Notes: generated from the sequence alone by a model not told the origin. 32,046 bases of DNA from an uncultured Parabacteroides sp. (GCA_949298575.1 CASFXH010000036.1:1-32046); one strand, 5' to 3'; shown: positions 16,489-24,541, counted from the first letter of the stretch. Program-made: numbers and translations.

Positions 16489-18458
16489 GCCGCACGGTCT
16501 ACATCACGGGCGCGGGAATCGTTTCGGCCATAGGCAATAACTTGGCGGAAGTGGAGCGGGCGTTGCGCGAGGGGCGTTCCGGCGTGGGCGAGCCTCGACT
16601 TTTGCCCACGGCCCATCGTGAGTTGCCTTGTGGGGAAGTGAAGTGGTCTGATGAGGAATTGCGGAGACGGTTGGCGATTCCTGAAGGCGAGGGCAACCGC
16701 ACGGCGCTTTTGGGGATTGAGGCGATCCGCCAAGCGTTGGCCCAGGCGGATGTCACGATGGAGGATGCCTATCTGATCTCGGGCACGACGGTGGGAGGCA
16801 TGGATCGCACGGAACGGCATTTCCTTGAGATGCTGGAGCGCGACGACCATTTGGACTTGCTGCGTACCCACGCCGCGGGGGCGACGACGGAATGGATGGC
16901 CACCTATTTTGGCCTTTCGCCTGAGCGGACCCTCACGGTTTCCACGGCGTGCTCATCGGCGGTGAACGCGCTCATCGTGGGGGCGGATATGATCAAGACG
17001 GGCGAGGCCGAGCGGGTCGTCGCGGGGGGAAGCGAGGCGCTGAGCTTATTCCACCTGAATGGTTTCAACGCCTTGATGATCTTGGACCACGAGCGTTGCC
17101 GTCCATTCGACGCGACCCGCCGGGGCCTGAATTTGGGGGAAGGCGCCGCGTTCGTGGTGTTGGAAAGCGCGGAGGCGGTCGCGCGCCGGGGTGGCCGTCC
17201 GTTGGCCATCCTTTCGGGTTATGGGAACCGGTGCGACGCGTTCCACCAGACGGCTTCCTCCGCGGACGGCGAGGGGGCTTATGAGGCGATGCACGACGCC
17301 TTGGCGATGGCGGGCCTCCAACCCGGCGAGATCGATTACGTCAATGCTCATGGCACCGGGACGCCCAACAACGACGCGAGCGAGCTCGCGGCTTTGCGAC
17401 GGATCTTCGCGGACGCGATGCCCCCTGTTTCCAGCACGAAAGCTTTTACGGGGCACGCCACGTCCGCGGCGGGTGGCCTGGAGGCGGTGATCAGCCTCTT
17501 GGCCCTGCGGGGCGGTTTCATCCCCGCGAATTTGGGCTGGGCGACGCCGATGCCCGAGGGCTTCCGGCCTTCGGAAGGGGAAAGCGGGGTCAGCTTGCGC
17601 CACGTCCTTTGCAACAGCTTTGGTTTTGGGGGCAATGACTCCGCGATGGTCTTTTCGCGGATGGTTTTTCCCGCGGAAAGTTCTCGACGCCGTCGAGAAG
17701 ACGTCGCGGAAGCGCGAAAGCTTCTCGAGGCCGTCGAGACGGGATCGCGGAGCCGCGAAAGCTTCTCGAGGCCGTCGAGACGGGATCGCGGAGCCGCGAA
17801 AGCCTCTCGAGGCCGTCGAGACGGGATCGCGGAGCCGCGAAAGCCTCTCGAGGCCGTCGAGAAGAAATCGCGGGAGGAGGCCGGCGTCTCGACGGCGTCG
17901 AGAACTTTTCGCGGGTTGGAACGTGTTTCGCTCGTGCGGTCGACTCCCGCCGAGCCGATGAATAATCTCCGGGAATTCCTCTCGCCGATGGCTTCCCGTC
18001 GGCTCTGCCCGCTTTTGAAGGCGGCGATGATGACGTCGCAGACCGCCCTGCGCGAGGCCGGCATCGAGACCCCCGACGCGATCATCGTCTCCACGACCTA
18101 CGGGATGCTCGAGAACAGCGAGAAGTTCTTGCTCCAACTTTGCCAGGAAGGGGAGCATGGCCTCAGCCCGACGCTTTTCATGCAAAGCACGCACAACACC
18201 GTGGCCGGCGCGCTGGCGATCCAGACCCGATGCCATGGCTACAATATTACTTATACGGGAGCGGACGAACAATCCGCGTTGGCGCTTTGTTTACAAGACG
18301 CCGAGCGGTTGACGCGCCTGGGGCGGATCCGGAACGCGCTGGTGGGTTATCATAACGAGGTGACGCCGGCTTTGGCGGACATGCTCCGTCGGCTGACGGG
18401 CGAGGAGGTGCCGGTGGGCGTCTCGTCGGTGGCGATGGTGGTACGAAAACGCGAATGA
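16485..18458 (+). CDS. Ketosynthase-CLF fusion 2 with a minisatellite-encoded linker
   Basis: 657 residues. KS domain at about 1-395 with Cys156 in VSTACSSAVNA, His289 in VNAHGTGTPNND, His324 in STKAFTGHATSAAGG, and NSFGFGGNDSAM. Residues about 396-485 are a highly charged Arg/Ser/Glu-rich linker coded by six copies of a 41-bp repeat. Residues about 486-657 are a CLF-like domain (LSPTLFMQSTHNTVAGALAIQTRCHG) without catalytic residues of its own. In known aryl-polyene systems KS (ApeO) and CLF (ApeC) are separate partners; here they are one chain. KS-CLF pairs set chain length in type II systems. The start is fixed by a 4-nt overlap with ACP 2. Because 41 is not a multiple of three, one added or lost copy would cut off the CLF domain. 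Confidence 0.88.
   Translation: MSRTVYITGAGIVSAIGNNLAEVERALREGRSGVGEPRLLPTAHRELPCGEVKWSDEELRRRLAIPEGEGNRTALLGIEAIRQALAQADVTMEDAYLISGTTVGGMDRTERHFLEMLERDDHLDLLRTHAAGATTEWMATYFGLSPERTLTVSTACSSAVNALIVGADMIKTGEAERVVAGGSEALSLFHLNGFNALMILDHERCRPFDATRRGLNLGEGAAFVVLESAEAVARRGGRPLAILSGYGNRCDAFHQTASSADGEGAYEAMHDALAMAGLQPGEIDYVNAHGTGTPNNDASELAALRRIFADAMPPVSSTKAFTGHATSAAGGLEAVISLLALRGGFIPANLGWATPMPEGFRPSEGESGVSLRHVLCNSFGFGGNDSAMVFSRMVFPAESSRRRREDVAEARKLLEAVETGSRSRESFSRPSRRDRGAAKASRGRRDGIAEPRKPLEAVEKKSREEAGVSTASRTFRGLERVSLVRSTPAEPMNNLREFLSPMASRRLCPLLKAAMMTSQTALREAGIETPDAIIVSTTYGMLENSEKFLLQLCQEGEHGLSPTLFMQSTHNTVAGALAIQTRCHGYNITYTGADEQSALALCLQDAERLTRLGRIRNALVGYHNEVTPALADMLRRLTGEEVPVGVSSVAMVVRKRE
17672..17917. 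repeat. 41-bp minisatellite, six in-phase units, inside KS-CLF fusion 2
   Basis: Units start at 17672, 17713, 17754, 17795, 17836 and 17877. Units 2 to 4 are almost identical, unit 5 diverges in its second half, and the first and last are degenerate. Each core unit has two dyads: TCTCGA/TCGAGA with a 5-nt loop, and TCGCGG/CCGCGA with loop AG. The six units total 246 bp (82 codons). Since one unit is 41 bp, successive units are read in rotating frames, and the translated linker therefore shows three different peptides before the pattern returns (KLLEAVE, then FSRPSRR, then ASRGRRD, then KPLEAVE). Confidence 0.93.
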
Positions 18459-18459
18459 G

Positions 18460-18816
18460 ATGTGGTGGAAATTGTTACCTTTATCGCTCTTGCAATGCCT
18501 TCTGCTCTCGGGAGGGCAGGTGTTGCTGAAGTTCGCGCTGATGAAGATGTTGCCATTCGGCTGGAACCGGGCGTTTTGGCTCTCGTTGTTCGGCAATTGG
18601 CAGTTCGCGGCTTGCGGGCTTTGCTACGGGGCGGCCTCGTTGTTGTGGATGTATATCCTGAAGAACTTCCCTTTCAGCGTAGCCTATCCGTTGGTCAGCC
18701 TCAGCTACGTGATGGCGATGTTCGCGGCCATTCTCTTTTTTCATGAGACGGTCCCGCCTTATCGGTGGATCGGGTGCGCGTTGATTGTCTGTGGCTGCCT
18801 TTTGATCTTGAAATGA
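18460..18816 (+). CDS. Small four-helix transporter (SMR/EamA-like)
   Basis: 118 residues, almost entirely hydrophobic, with four predicted membrane helices (about 3-25, 38-66, 72-93 and 100-117). Lengths and motifs (SGGQVLLKFAL, YPLVSLSYVMAMFAAILFF) match the small-multidrug-resistance / DMT superfamily, including ArnE-like lipid flippase subunits. Such proteins act as dimers in the inner membrane. Inside a lipid-polyene operon, flipping of a glycosylated or acylated polyene intermediate is a reasonable guess. It starts 1 nt after the KS-CLF stop and so is translationally linked. Confidence 0.82.
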   Translation: MWWKLLPLSLLQCLLLSGGQVLLKFALMKMLPFGWNRAFWLSLFGNWQFAACGLCYGAASLLWMYILKNFPFSVAYPLVSLSYVMAMFAAILFFHETVPPYRWIGCALIVCGCLLILK

Positions 18817-18847
18817 GTTTATGTTATACATTATTATATAGAACGCG

Positions 18848-19480
18848 ATGAAACGTCTTTTTCTAATGGGATGCCTCTTGGGGGCGATGGGCGGCGCGCT
18901 GGCCCAGGAGCCGGTGAGTGTCGCCGAGCGTGCGGAAATGATCGAGCGGACGCGGGCCGCCGCCGCGGAGATCACGTCTCTTCAGTGCGACTTTTCGCAA
19001 GTGAAGAACTTGTCGCTCCTCCAGGCCGCGATGACTTCCGAGGGGAAGATGTATTACAAGGGTGGCCATTCGCTGCGTTGGGAATATACGTCGCCCTATA
19101 CTTATACGTTCGTCTTGAATGGCGATCAGGTAATGATGCGCTCGGCGGACAAGACGGACGTGGTCGATGTCAAGTCGAGCCGGATGTTCCAGCAGATCGC
19201 CCGGATCATGTTGAACAGCGTGACGGGACGGAGCCTGACGGATACGGAAGATTTCGCGGTGGAGATGTATGTCCAGGAGGGCCAATGGCTCGCCGAGCTG
19301 CGTCCGAAGCGGAAAGAAATGGCTCAACTCTTTGACCGGGTGCGCTTGTGGATTGATCCCGCTTCCCGGATGGTACGTGTGGTGGAGCTGATCGAGAAGG
19401 GGGGCGACACGACCCGGATCGAGATGCGTAATGTCCGAAAAAACGTTCCGATCGATGACGCCGTGTTCGCGATTGAATAA
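18848..19480 (+). CDS. LolA-like outer-membrane lipoprotein/lipid carrier
   Basis: 210 residues with a signal peptide (MKRLFLMGCLLGAMGGALAQ). The mature part resembles the LolA/LolB-like half-barrel: ITSLQCDFSQVKNLSLL, then SEGKMYYKGGHSLRWEYTSPY, then the RVRLWIDPASRMVRVVELIE strand pair. LolA carries hydrophobic cargo through the periplasm. Aryl-polyene clusters regularly encode such a carrier, thought to move the polyene lipid to the outer membrane. The gap of 31 nt before it is the longest in this part of the operon, but no clear promoter is seen there. The family call is good; the cargo is inferred. Confidence 0.87.
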   Translation: MKRLFLMGCLLGAMGGALAQEPVSVAERAEMIERTRAAAAEITSLQCDFSQVKNLSLLQAAMTSEGKMYYKGGHSLRWEYTSPYTYTFVLNGDQVMMRSADKTDVVDVKSSRMFQQIARIMLNSVTGRSLTDTEDFAVEMYVQEGQWLAELRPKRKEMAQLFDRVRLWIDPASRMVRVVELIEKGGDTTRIEMRNVRKNVPIDDAVFAIE

Positions 19481-19916
19481 GTGGAGGTCGTTCGCCCGGA
19501 GCGTATTCCTGGCGCTGCTTCTTGGCGTTGGGGCGCTTTCCGCCTCGGCGGAAGGGTTGCGGCAATACACGATCCGGGTGTCTTTCCCCCGAGGGAGCGT
19601 GACGGGACTCTGCCTGATCCGGACAGACAGCGCCGGGGGGGCGATGAGCGTGGTCAACGAGTTTGGCATCAAAGCTTTCGACGCGGTCTATACGGCCGGG
19701 AAGGGAAAGGTGAAGCTGCTCAACGTGATTGGTCCGCTCGACCGCTGGATCATTCGCCGGGGGATCGCGAAAGACCTCTCGCTTTTCTTTGACCCCGAGC
19801 GGAAAGTCCCTCGCCGCCGGATCTTTGTCCGCGGGGAGGATGGCTCGATGCGCCTGACGAATAAACGATTTAAGATAACCTACGACTTACGACCGATTGA
19901 ACATGCTAAAGAATGA
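19455..19916 (+). CDS. Small secreted protein, possibly DUF3261/LolB-like partner of the LolA-like carrier
   Basis: 153 residues from the ATG at 19455; a TTG at 19473 (NKWRSFARSVFLALLLGVGALSASA) gives a cleaner signal peptide, and an ATG at 19431 is also in frame. All candidate starts lie inside the end of the LolA-like gene. The mature part is basic and beta-rich (QYTIRVSFPRGSVTGLCLIR, NEFGIKAFDAVY, FKITYDLRP). Aryl-polyene clusters often have a DUF3261-type lipoprotein here; this one has no lipobox Cys, so the family assignment is tentative. The overlapping position after the LolA-like gene argues for a joint task in polyene export. Confidence 0.65.
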   Translation: MTPCSRLNKWRSFARSVFLALLLGVGALSASAEGLRQYTIRVSFPRGSVTGLCLIRTDSAGGAMSVVNEFGIKAFDAVYTAGKGKVKLLNVIGPLDRWIIRRGIAKDLSLFFDPERKVPRRRIFVRGEDGSMRLTNKRFKITYDLRPIEHAKE

Positions 19917-20277
19917 TTTCTACCAGATACTCGATGAGACGGCGAGCGAGACCCGGGTGCGCCTGAATCCCGCTCACGTGATTTACCAAGCCCATTTCCC
20001 GGGCCGTCCGATCACGCCCGGCGCTTGCCAGATCCAGATGGTGACGGAGATCCTCGCCGGACGTTTGGGGGCGGAGGTCTCCCTCACGGCGATCAAGAAC
20101 GTGAAATACCGCGACGTGATCTCGCCCGGGGAAGTCCCGGAACTGACGGTCCGTTTCCTGAAGTTGAACGACGAGGGGGCGACGTGCCAGGTCCAGGTCG
20201 TTTTCGTGTGTGGAGAGCGGGTTTTCTCTAAAATGTCGATGACTTATGAGGTGGTGCGTGCTCATACCGACTTATAA
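19903..20277 (+). CDS. 3-hydroxyacyl-ACP dehydratase 2 (FabZ/ApeI-like)
   Basis: 124 residues from the ATG at 19903 (TTG at 19897 is less likely). The FabA/FabZ hotdog active site is intact: His31 in QAHFPGRPITPGACQIQM and Glu49 eighteen residues later. It dehydrates 3-hydroxyacyl-ACP. In aryl-polyene pathways two dehydratases (ApeI and ApeP) act as a heterodimer; this protein with the canonical active site and the one at 13621 are the matching pair, although about 6 kb apart in the operon. It overlaps the preceding gene by 14 nt and the following glycosyltransferase gene by 32 nt. Confidence 0.9.
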   Translation: MLKNDFYQILDETASETRVRLNPAHVIYQAHFPGRPITPGACQIQMVTEILAGRLGAEVSLTAIKNVKYRDVISPGEVPELTVRFLKLNDEGATCQVQVVFVCGERVFSKMSMTYEVVRAHTDL

Positions 20278-20962
20278 TAACGCGGGGACGATCCGGCAGG
20301 TCGTGGAGGCGACGCGGCGTTACGCGAGCGACGTGATCGTCGTGAACGACGGCTCTACGGATGGGACGGACCGGATCCTGCGGGAACTCGGCGTGACCGT
20401 CGTGGCCTACGGGCGCAATCGGGGGAAGGGATACGCCTTGAAGGCCGGCTTCCGCGAGGCCCGGGAGCGAGGCTTCGACTACGTGATCACGCTGGATGCC
20501 GACGGGCAGCATTTCCCGAACGACATCCCGCTTTTCCTGGAAGCCCTCCACCGCCACCCCGACGCCCTGATCGTGGGGAGCCGCGACCTGGCGGCGCAAG
20601 GGATGCCGAGCCGCAACACCTTCGCCAACCGCTTCTCGAACTTCTGGTTCCGCTTGCAGACGGGGATCGCGTTGCCCGACACGCAGACGGGCTTCCGCCT
20701 TTATCCGCTCCGGAGGATCGGGCGGCGGCTGTGGTGGCTGACGGCGCGCTACGAGGCGGAACTGGCGTTGTTGGTGTATGCCGCGTGGAAGGGGATCGAG
20801 CTGGTCCCGATCAAGATACAAGTCTACTACCCGCCGGCGGGGGAGCGAGTGACGCATTTCCGCCCGGTCTACGACTTCGTCCGCGTCAGCCTATTGAACA
20901 CGGTGCTTTGTTTCTTGGCGGTAGTCTATGGCTGGCCGGCTAAATGGATTCGATCGTTATGA
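20246..20962 (+). CDS. Family 2 glycosyltransferase (DPM1-like)
   Basis: 238 residues from the ATG at 20246. GT-A fold: VLIPTYNNAGTI at 5-16, VVNDGSTDGT at 32-41, and the DXD metal motif Asp84-Ala-Asp86 in LDADGQHF. DTQTGFRLYP and RYEAELALLVYA are typical of polyprenol-phosphate-type GT2 enzymes. It transfers a sugar from a nucleotide donor, here probably to the lipid part of the polyene product, on the inner face of the inner membrane. A C-terminal hydrophobic stretch (VSLLNTVLCFLAVVYG) may anchor it. It overlaps the dehydratase by 32 nt and the exporter by 4 nt. Confidence 0.88.
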   Translation: MRWCVLIPTYNNAGTIRQVVEATRRYASDVIVVNDGSTDGTDRILRELGVTVVAYGRNRGKGYALKAGFREARERGFDYVITLDADGQHFPNDIPLFLEALHRHPDALIVGSRDLAAQGMPSRNTFANRFSNFWFRLQTGIALPDTQTGFRLYPLRRIGRRLWWLTARYEAELALLVYAAWKGIELVPIKIQVYYPPAGERVTHFRPVYDFVRVSLLNTVLCFLAVVYGWPAKWIRSL

Positions 20963-23900
20963 TTAAGCTGTTTTTAAGGATATATGATACGTTGGCGCCT
21001 CGTCGGAGGCTGGTGGGGGGCGTCGTTTGCTTGCTGGTGCTGCTTTGTGGCGTATTGGCGGGGCGGATGGCTTACGATGAGGATATCTCGGCCTTCATGC
21101 CGCTCGACGAGGAGACCGCGAAATACGCCGAGGTCTTCAACAAGCTGGGGGGGCAGGAGCGCGTCGTGGTGATCTTCGAGGACGAAGGCCAACCGGACTT
21201 CTCGACCCTCGAGGCGGCGATGACCGTCTTTGGCGAGTCGGTCGAGCGGCGGGATACGGCTCGCTTGGCGAAGAACCTCCAGGTGCGGGTTGATGAGCAA
21301 GGGATGTTGGAGACGCTGGAGGGCGTTTGGCGAACCTATCCGCTGCTGCTCAACGAGGAGGATTACGCGCGGCTGGACACCTTGCTGGCCGACGCCGCGT
21401 ATCCCGCCCGCCAGATGGACCGTAACCGACAGGCGCTCATGCTGCCGACGGGCGGCTTCGTGGCCCGTAGCCTGCCCTACGACCCGTTGAACATGAGTGG
21501 GGGCGTGACCAATCGCTTGCGCTCGTTGAACGTGGGCGACGCCTACCAGACGATCGACGGCTACCTGTTCAAGGACAGCGTGGGCCTCGTCATGCTGGAG
21601 TCGCCTTTCGGGATCAGCGAGTCGGGGAACAACCAGCGGCTGCAAGCCTTGCTGGACAGCTGCATGGCCGACGTACGGAGCGCTTATCCCTCCCTCTCCG
21701 TCTCCGCGGTGGGGGCGCCCTTGATCGCCGTGACCAACGCGGAACGGATCAAGGCGGACAGTCTCTTGGCCCTGGGGCTTTCCGTCACGTTGATCCTCCT
21801 GATCTTGCTTTACGCCTTCAGGCGGGTGGGCGACCTGCTGTGGGTGGGCGTCTCGGTCTTTGTCGGGTGGTTGTTCGCCCTCGGGGCGATCGCTTTGGCG
21901 CGGGAGGGGATTTCACTGATCGTCATCGGCATCGGCTCGGTCATCATTGGCATCGCGGTCAATTATCCTTTGCATTTCATAGAGCATTTGAAACACGAGA
22001 CCGACATGCGGGAGGCCCTCAAGGAGATGGTCTCGCCGCTGCTGGTGGGGAATATCACGACGGTGAGCGCCTTCCTCTGCTTGGTCGCGCTCGACGCCAA
22101 GGCGATGCGCGACTTGGGACTGTTCGGCTCGCTCACCTTGGTGGGGACGATCCTTTTCGTCCTCATCTGCTTGCCGCTTTTCCTGAAGCCCCGGGGCGAG
22201 ACGAGGCCCGAGGGGGGCTTCTCGCCAGGGCGGGTCAGCTTGCCGCGGACGGGCCCGGGGCGGCGGGTAGCCTTCTGGGTCGTCGCGGGGCTGACCGTGG
22301 TGTTCGGCTATTTCAGCACGGGGACCTCGTTCGACTCCGACATGCGGAACATTAATTATATGTTGCCCGAACAGCGGGAGGGCTTGCGTTTCCTCGCCTC
22401 CACCCTCGAAAGCGAGGGGGATAGCGCGCGGACGCTCTACGCCGTGGCCGAGGGGCGGACGCTCGACGAGGCCCTGCGGCGGAGCGAGGCGTTGGTCGAG
22501 GAGGCTCGAGGCGTGAAGGGCGTCGGCCGGATCGTCGGCATCACGGGCCTCTTGCCCTCCGACTCGTCGCGCGAGCGGCGGATCGCCCAATGGTCGGCCT
22601 TCTGGACGCGCCATGCCGCGGCGCGCGACGGGCTGGCGCGGGCCGCGACGGCGGCAGGTTTCTCCCCCACGGCCTTCGAGCCTTTCGGGGAGATGGTGGA
22701 GCGCCCCGCGGAGACGCTCGCCGGCGATCTCTCCCAAAGCCCCCTCTACGACCTCGTCGGCTCCCATTTCATCTTGCGCTCGGATAGCGTTTACCGGGTG
22801 GTGAACTTCGTCCGGGCGGAAGGTGGGGGCATGGAAGAGGCGCTGGCGGAGAGGCTTCCCGCGGGCTGCTTCGTCTTCTCGTCGGCCGATGTCAGCAACC
22901 ACCTGGCCGAGCGGCTCTCGGAGTCGTTCAACTACATCGGCTTCGTCTGCGGGTTCGTGGTGTTCGCCTTCCTGTGGCTGTCGTTCGGGAGTATCGAGTT
23001 GAGCCTCCTGGCCTTTCTCCCGCTGGCCGTCAGCTGGGTGTGGATCTTGGGGATCATGGGTATCCTGGGGATGCAGTTCAATATCGTCAACATCATCCTC
23101 GCCACCTTCATTTTCGGGCAGGGCGACGATTATACGATCTTCATCACCGAGGGGCTGATGTACGAGTACACCACGGGCCGCCGGCGGCTGGCGCGGTATA
23201 AGGACAGCGTCGCCCTTTCGGCGCTCCTCATGCTGGTCGCCCTTGGCACGCTCATTTTCAGCGAGCATCCCGCCATGCGCTCCTTGGCCGAGGTGGCCAT
23301 CGTGGGCATGGCGACGGTCGTGGTGATGGCCTACTATCTGCCGCCGCTCGTCTTCCGTTGGCTGACGGAAAAGGGCGGGCGGAGGCGCGAGTATCCCATC
23401 ACGCTTTCTCGCCTCGCCTATTCGCTCTTCTCGATCAGCTTTTTCATCGGGGGCATGTTCCTTTTGCTCATCCCTTACACCCGCTTCATCCACAAGCCCC
23501 TGCAACGCTTCTGGCACGGGGAGGCGTTCTATCACGAGCTGCTGAGGCGGATCGCCCGCTTCGTCGTCTATCGCGTGCCGGGCGTCCGCTTCCGGACGGT
23601 CAATGAGGTGGGGGAAAAGTTCGACCGCCCGGCCGTCATCATCTGCAACCACCAGTCGCACCTCGACGCGATGGCCGTCATGCAGCTCTCGCCCCGCGTG
23701 GTGGTGCTGACGAACGACTGGGCCTGGAGCAACCCCTTCTACGGGCTGGTGATCCACACGGCTGAGTTTTACCCCGTCTCCAACGGCTACGACCGCAACT
23801 TCCCCCACCTGCAAGACCTCGCGCGCCGGGGCTACAGCATCGTCGTCTTCCCCGAGGGCACCCGCACGCCCGACGGCGAGATCGGTCGTTTCCACAAGGG

Positions 23901-24192
23901 CGCCTTTACGCTGGCCAAGGCGTTGGGTATAGACATCCTTCCGCTCTATCTGCATGGGTTCTACGACGTTTTACCCAAGCACGACTTCATGCTCCGCCGA
24001 GGGAGCGCCACGCTGGAGGTGGGCCGTCGCCTCGCCGTCGCCACCATCCAGGCCACCGACGACCGCCTCTTGACCCGTCAAGTCTACCACCATTATCAAG
24101 CCCATTACGCCGCCATGCGCCAACGCCTCGAGACCGCGGAATACCGGGCGCCCTACGAGGCGTATCGGCGAAAGTACAAGCTGGACCTCTAG
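20959..24192 (+). CDS. MMPL/RND-type exporter fused to a PlsC-type acyltransferase
   Basis: 1077 residues; the ATG at 20959 forms an ATGA overlap with the previous stop (an ATG at 20944 is also in frame). Residues 1-830 are an MMPL exporter: TM1 near 15-37, a large periplasmic loop, helices near 270-425, a second loop, and helices near 655-810. The proton-relay pair in the second half is intact (Asp723-Asp724-Tyr725 in GQGDDYTIF), while the equivalent place in the first half reads Asn335-Tyr336. Residues about 860-1077 are a lysophospholipid acyltransferase with HX4D (His898 to Asp903 in NHQSHLD) and FPEGTR at 964-969. The fusion suggests acylation coupled to export of the polyene lipid. The stop codon is the first base triplet of a tandem array. 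Confidence 0.92.
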   Translation: MIKLFLRIYDTLAPRRRLVGGVVCLLVLLCGVLAGRMAYDEDISAFMPLDEETAKYAEVFNKLGGQERVVVIFEDEGQPDFSTLEAAMTVFGESVERRDTARLAKNLQVRVDEQGMLETLEGVWRTYPLLLNEEDYARLDTLLADAAYPARQMDRNRQALMLPTGGFVARSLPYDPLNMSGGVTNRLRSLNVGDAYQTIDGYLFKDSVGLVMLESPFGISESGNNQRLQALLDSCMADVRSAYPSLSVSAVGAPLIAVTNAERIKADSLLALGLSVTLILLILLYAFRRVGDLLWVGVSVFVGWLFALGAIALAREGISLIVIGIGSVIIGIAVNYPLHFIEHLKHETDMREALKEMVSPLLVGNITTVSAFLCLVALDAKAMRDLGLFGSLTLVGTILFVLICLPLFLKPRGETRPEGGFSPGRVSLPRTGPGRRVAFWVVAGLTVVFGYFSTGTSFDSDMRNINYMLPEQREGLRFLASTLESEGDSARTLYAVAEGRTLDEALRRSEALVEEARGVKGVGRIVGITGLLPSDSSRERRIAQWSAFWTRHAAARDGLARAATAAGFSPTAFEPFGEMVERPAETLAGDLSQSPLYDLVGSHFILRSDSVYRVVNFVRAEGGGMEEALAERLPAGCFVFSSADVSNHLAERLSESFNYIGFVCGFVVFAFLWLSFGSIELSLLAFLPLAVSWVWILGIMGILGMQFNIVNIILATFIFGQGDDYTIFITEGLMYEYTTGRRRLARYKDSVALSALLMLVALGTLIFSEHPAMRSLAEVAIVGMATVVVMAYYLPPLVFRWLTEKGGRRREYPITLSRLAYSLFSISFFIGGMFLLLIPYTRFIHKPLQRFWHGEAFYHELLRRIARFVVYRVPGVRFRTVNEVGEKFDRPAVIICNHQSHLDAMAVMQLSPRVVVLTNDWAWSNPFYGLVIHTAEFYPVSNGYDRNFPHLQDLARRGYSIVVFPEGTRTPDGEIGRFHKGAFTLAKALGIDILPLYLHGFYDVLPKHDFMLRRGSATLEVGRRLAVATIQATDDRLLTRQVYHHYQAHYAAMRQRLETAEYRAPYEAYRRKYKLDL

Positions 24193-24488
24193 AAGCGTTC
24201 GGCAGCCTACAGCCGAAGCGTTCGGCCGCGGGCTGCCGAGGTGTTCGGCCGCGGGCTGCCGAAGTGTTCGGCCGCAGGCTTCCGTCTTGTCCGGAACGAG
24301 GCTTCCGTCCCGTCCGGAACGGGGCTTCCGTCCTGTCCGGAACAGGGCTGCCGTCCTGAACGGTCGTTTTACGCGAAGCGGCTTTGCAGGAGGCTGCAAA
24401 GGTGTTTTGCAGGAGGCTGCAAAGGTGTTTTGCAGGAGGCTGCAAAGATGCTTTGCAGGAGGCTGCAAAGACGCTTCGCGGAAGGCCG
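24190..24488. repeat. Tandem hairpin array, thirteen in-phase 23-bp units
   Basis: Starting at the TAG stop of the exporter gene, 299 bp divide exactly into 13 units of 23 bp. Units 1-4 (from 24190) carry TTCGGCCGC, units 5-8 (from 24282) TCCGGAAC, and units 9-13 (from 24374) TTTGCAGGAGGCTG. Most units end in GGCTG or GGCTT. Each block forms a small stem although the arm sequence changes: GCCGAA/TTCGGC, TTCCG/CGGAA, and CTGCAAA/TTTGCAG (extended to CTGCAAAG/CTTTGCAG at 24440-24458). No T-run follows. It separates the two polyene operons. Confidence 0.93.
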
Positions 24489-24517
24489 CGAGTTTGGACA
24501 GGGCGGGGGGTGGTTAT

Positions 24518-24541
24518 AGAGATGATGCGCACATCGTCTCT
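24518..24541. promoter_or_regulatory. Hairpin or operator upstream of the second polyene operon
   Basis: Arms AGAGATGATG (24518-24527) and CATCGTCTCT (24532-24541) with loop CGCA. The single mismatch is a G-U pair in RNA, so the stem is 10 bp without a break. No T-run follows, so it is a weak terminator at best; it may be an operator for the promoter 50 bp downstream. Confidence 0.5.

Noticed and set aside
17046-18272. 408-codon minus-strand frame across the 41-bp repeat
   Set aside because: The repeat is stop-free in several frames on both strands, so long open frames are expected there and are not evidence of a gene.
21913-23955. 680-codon minus-strand open frame opposite the exporter
   Set aside because: It is a shadow of the GC-rich exporter gene; the plus frame has clear MMPL and PlsC motifs and the minus translation is low-complexity Arg/Glu/His/Asp-rich.
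24190-24488. CRISPR array
   Set aside because: The 23-bp units are contiguous with no spacers, blocks differ in sequence, and no cas gene is in the window.
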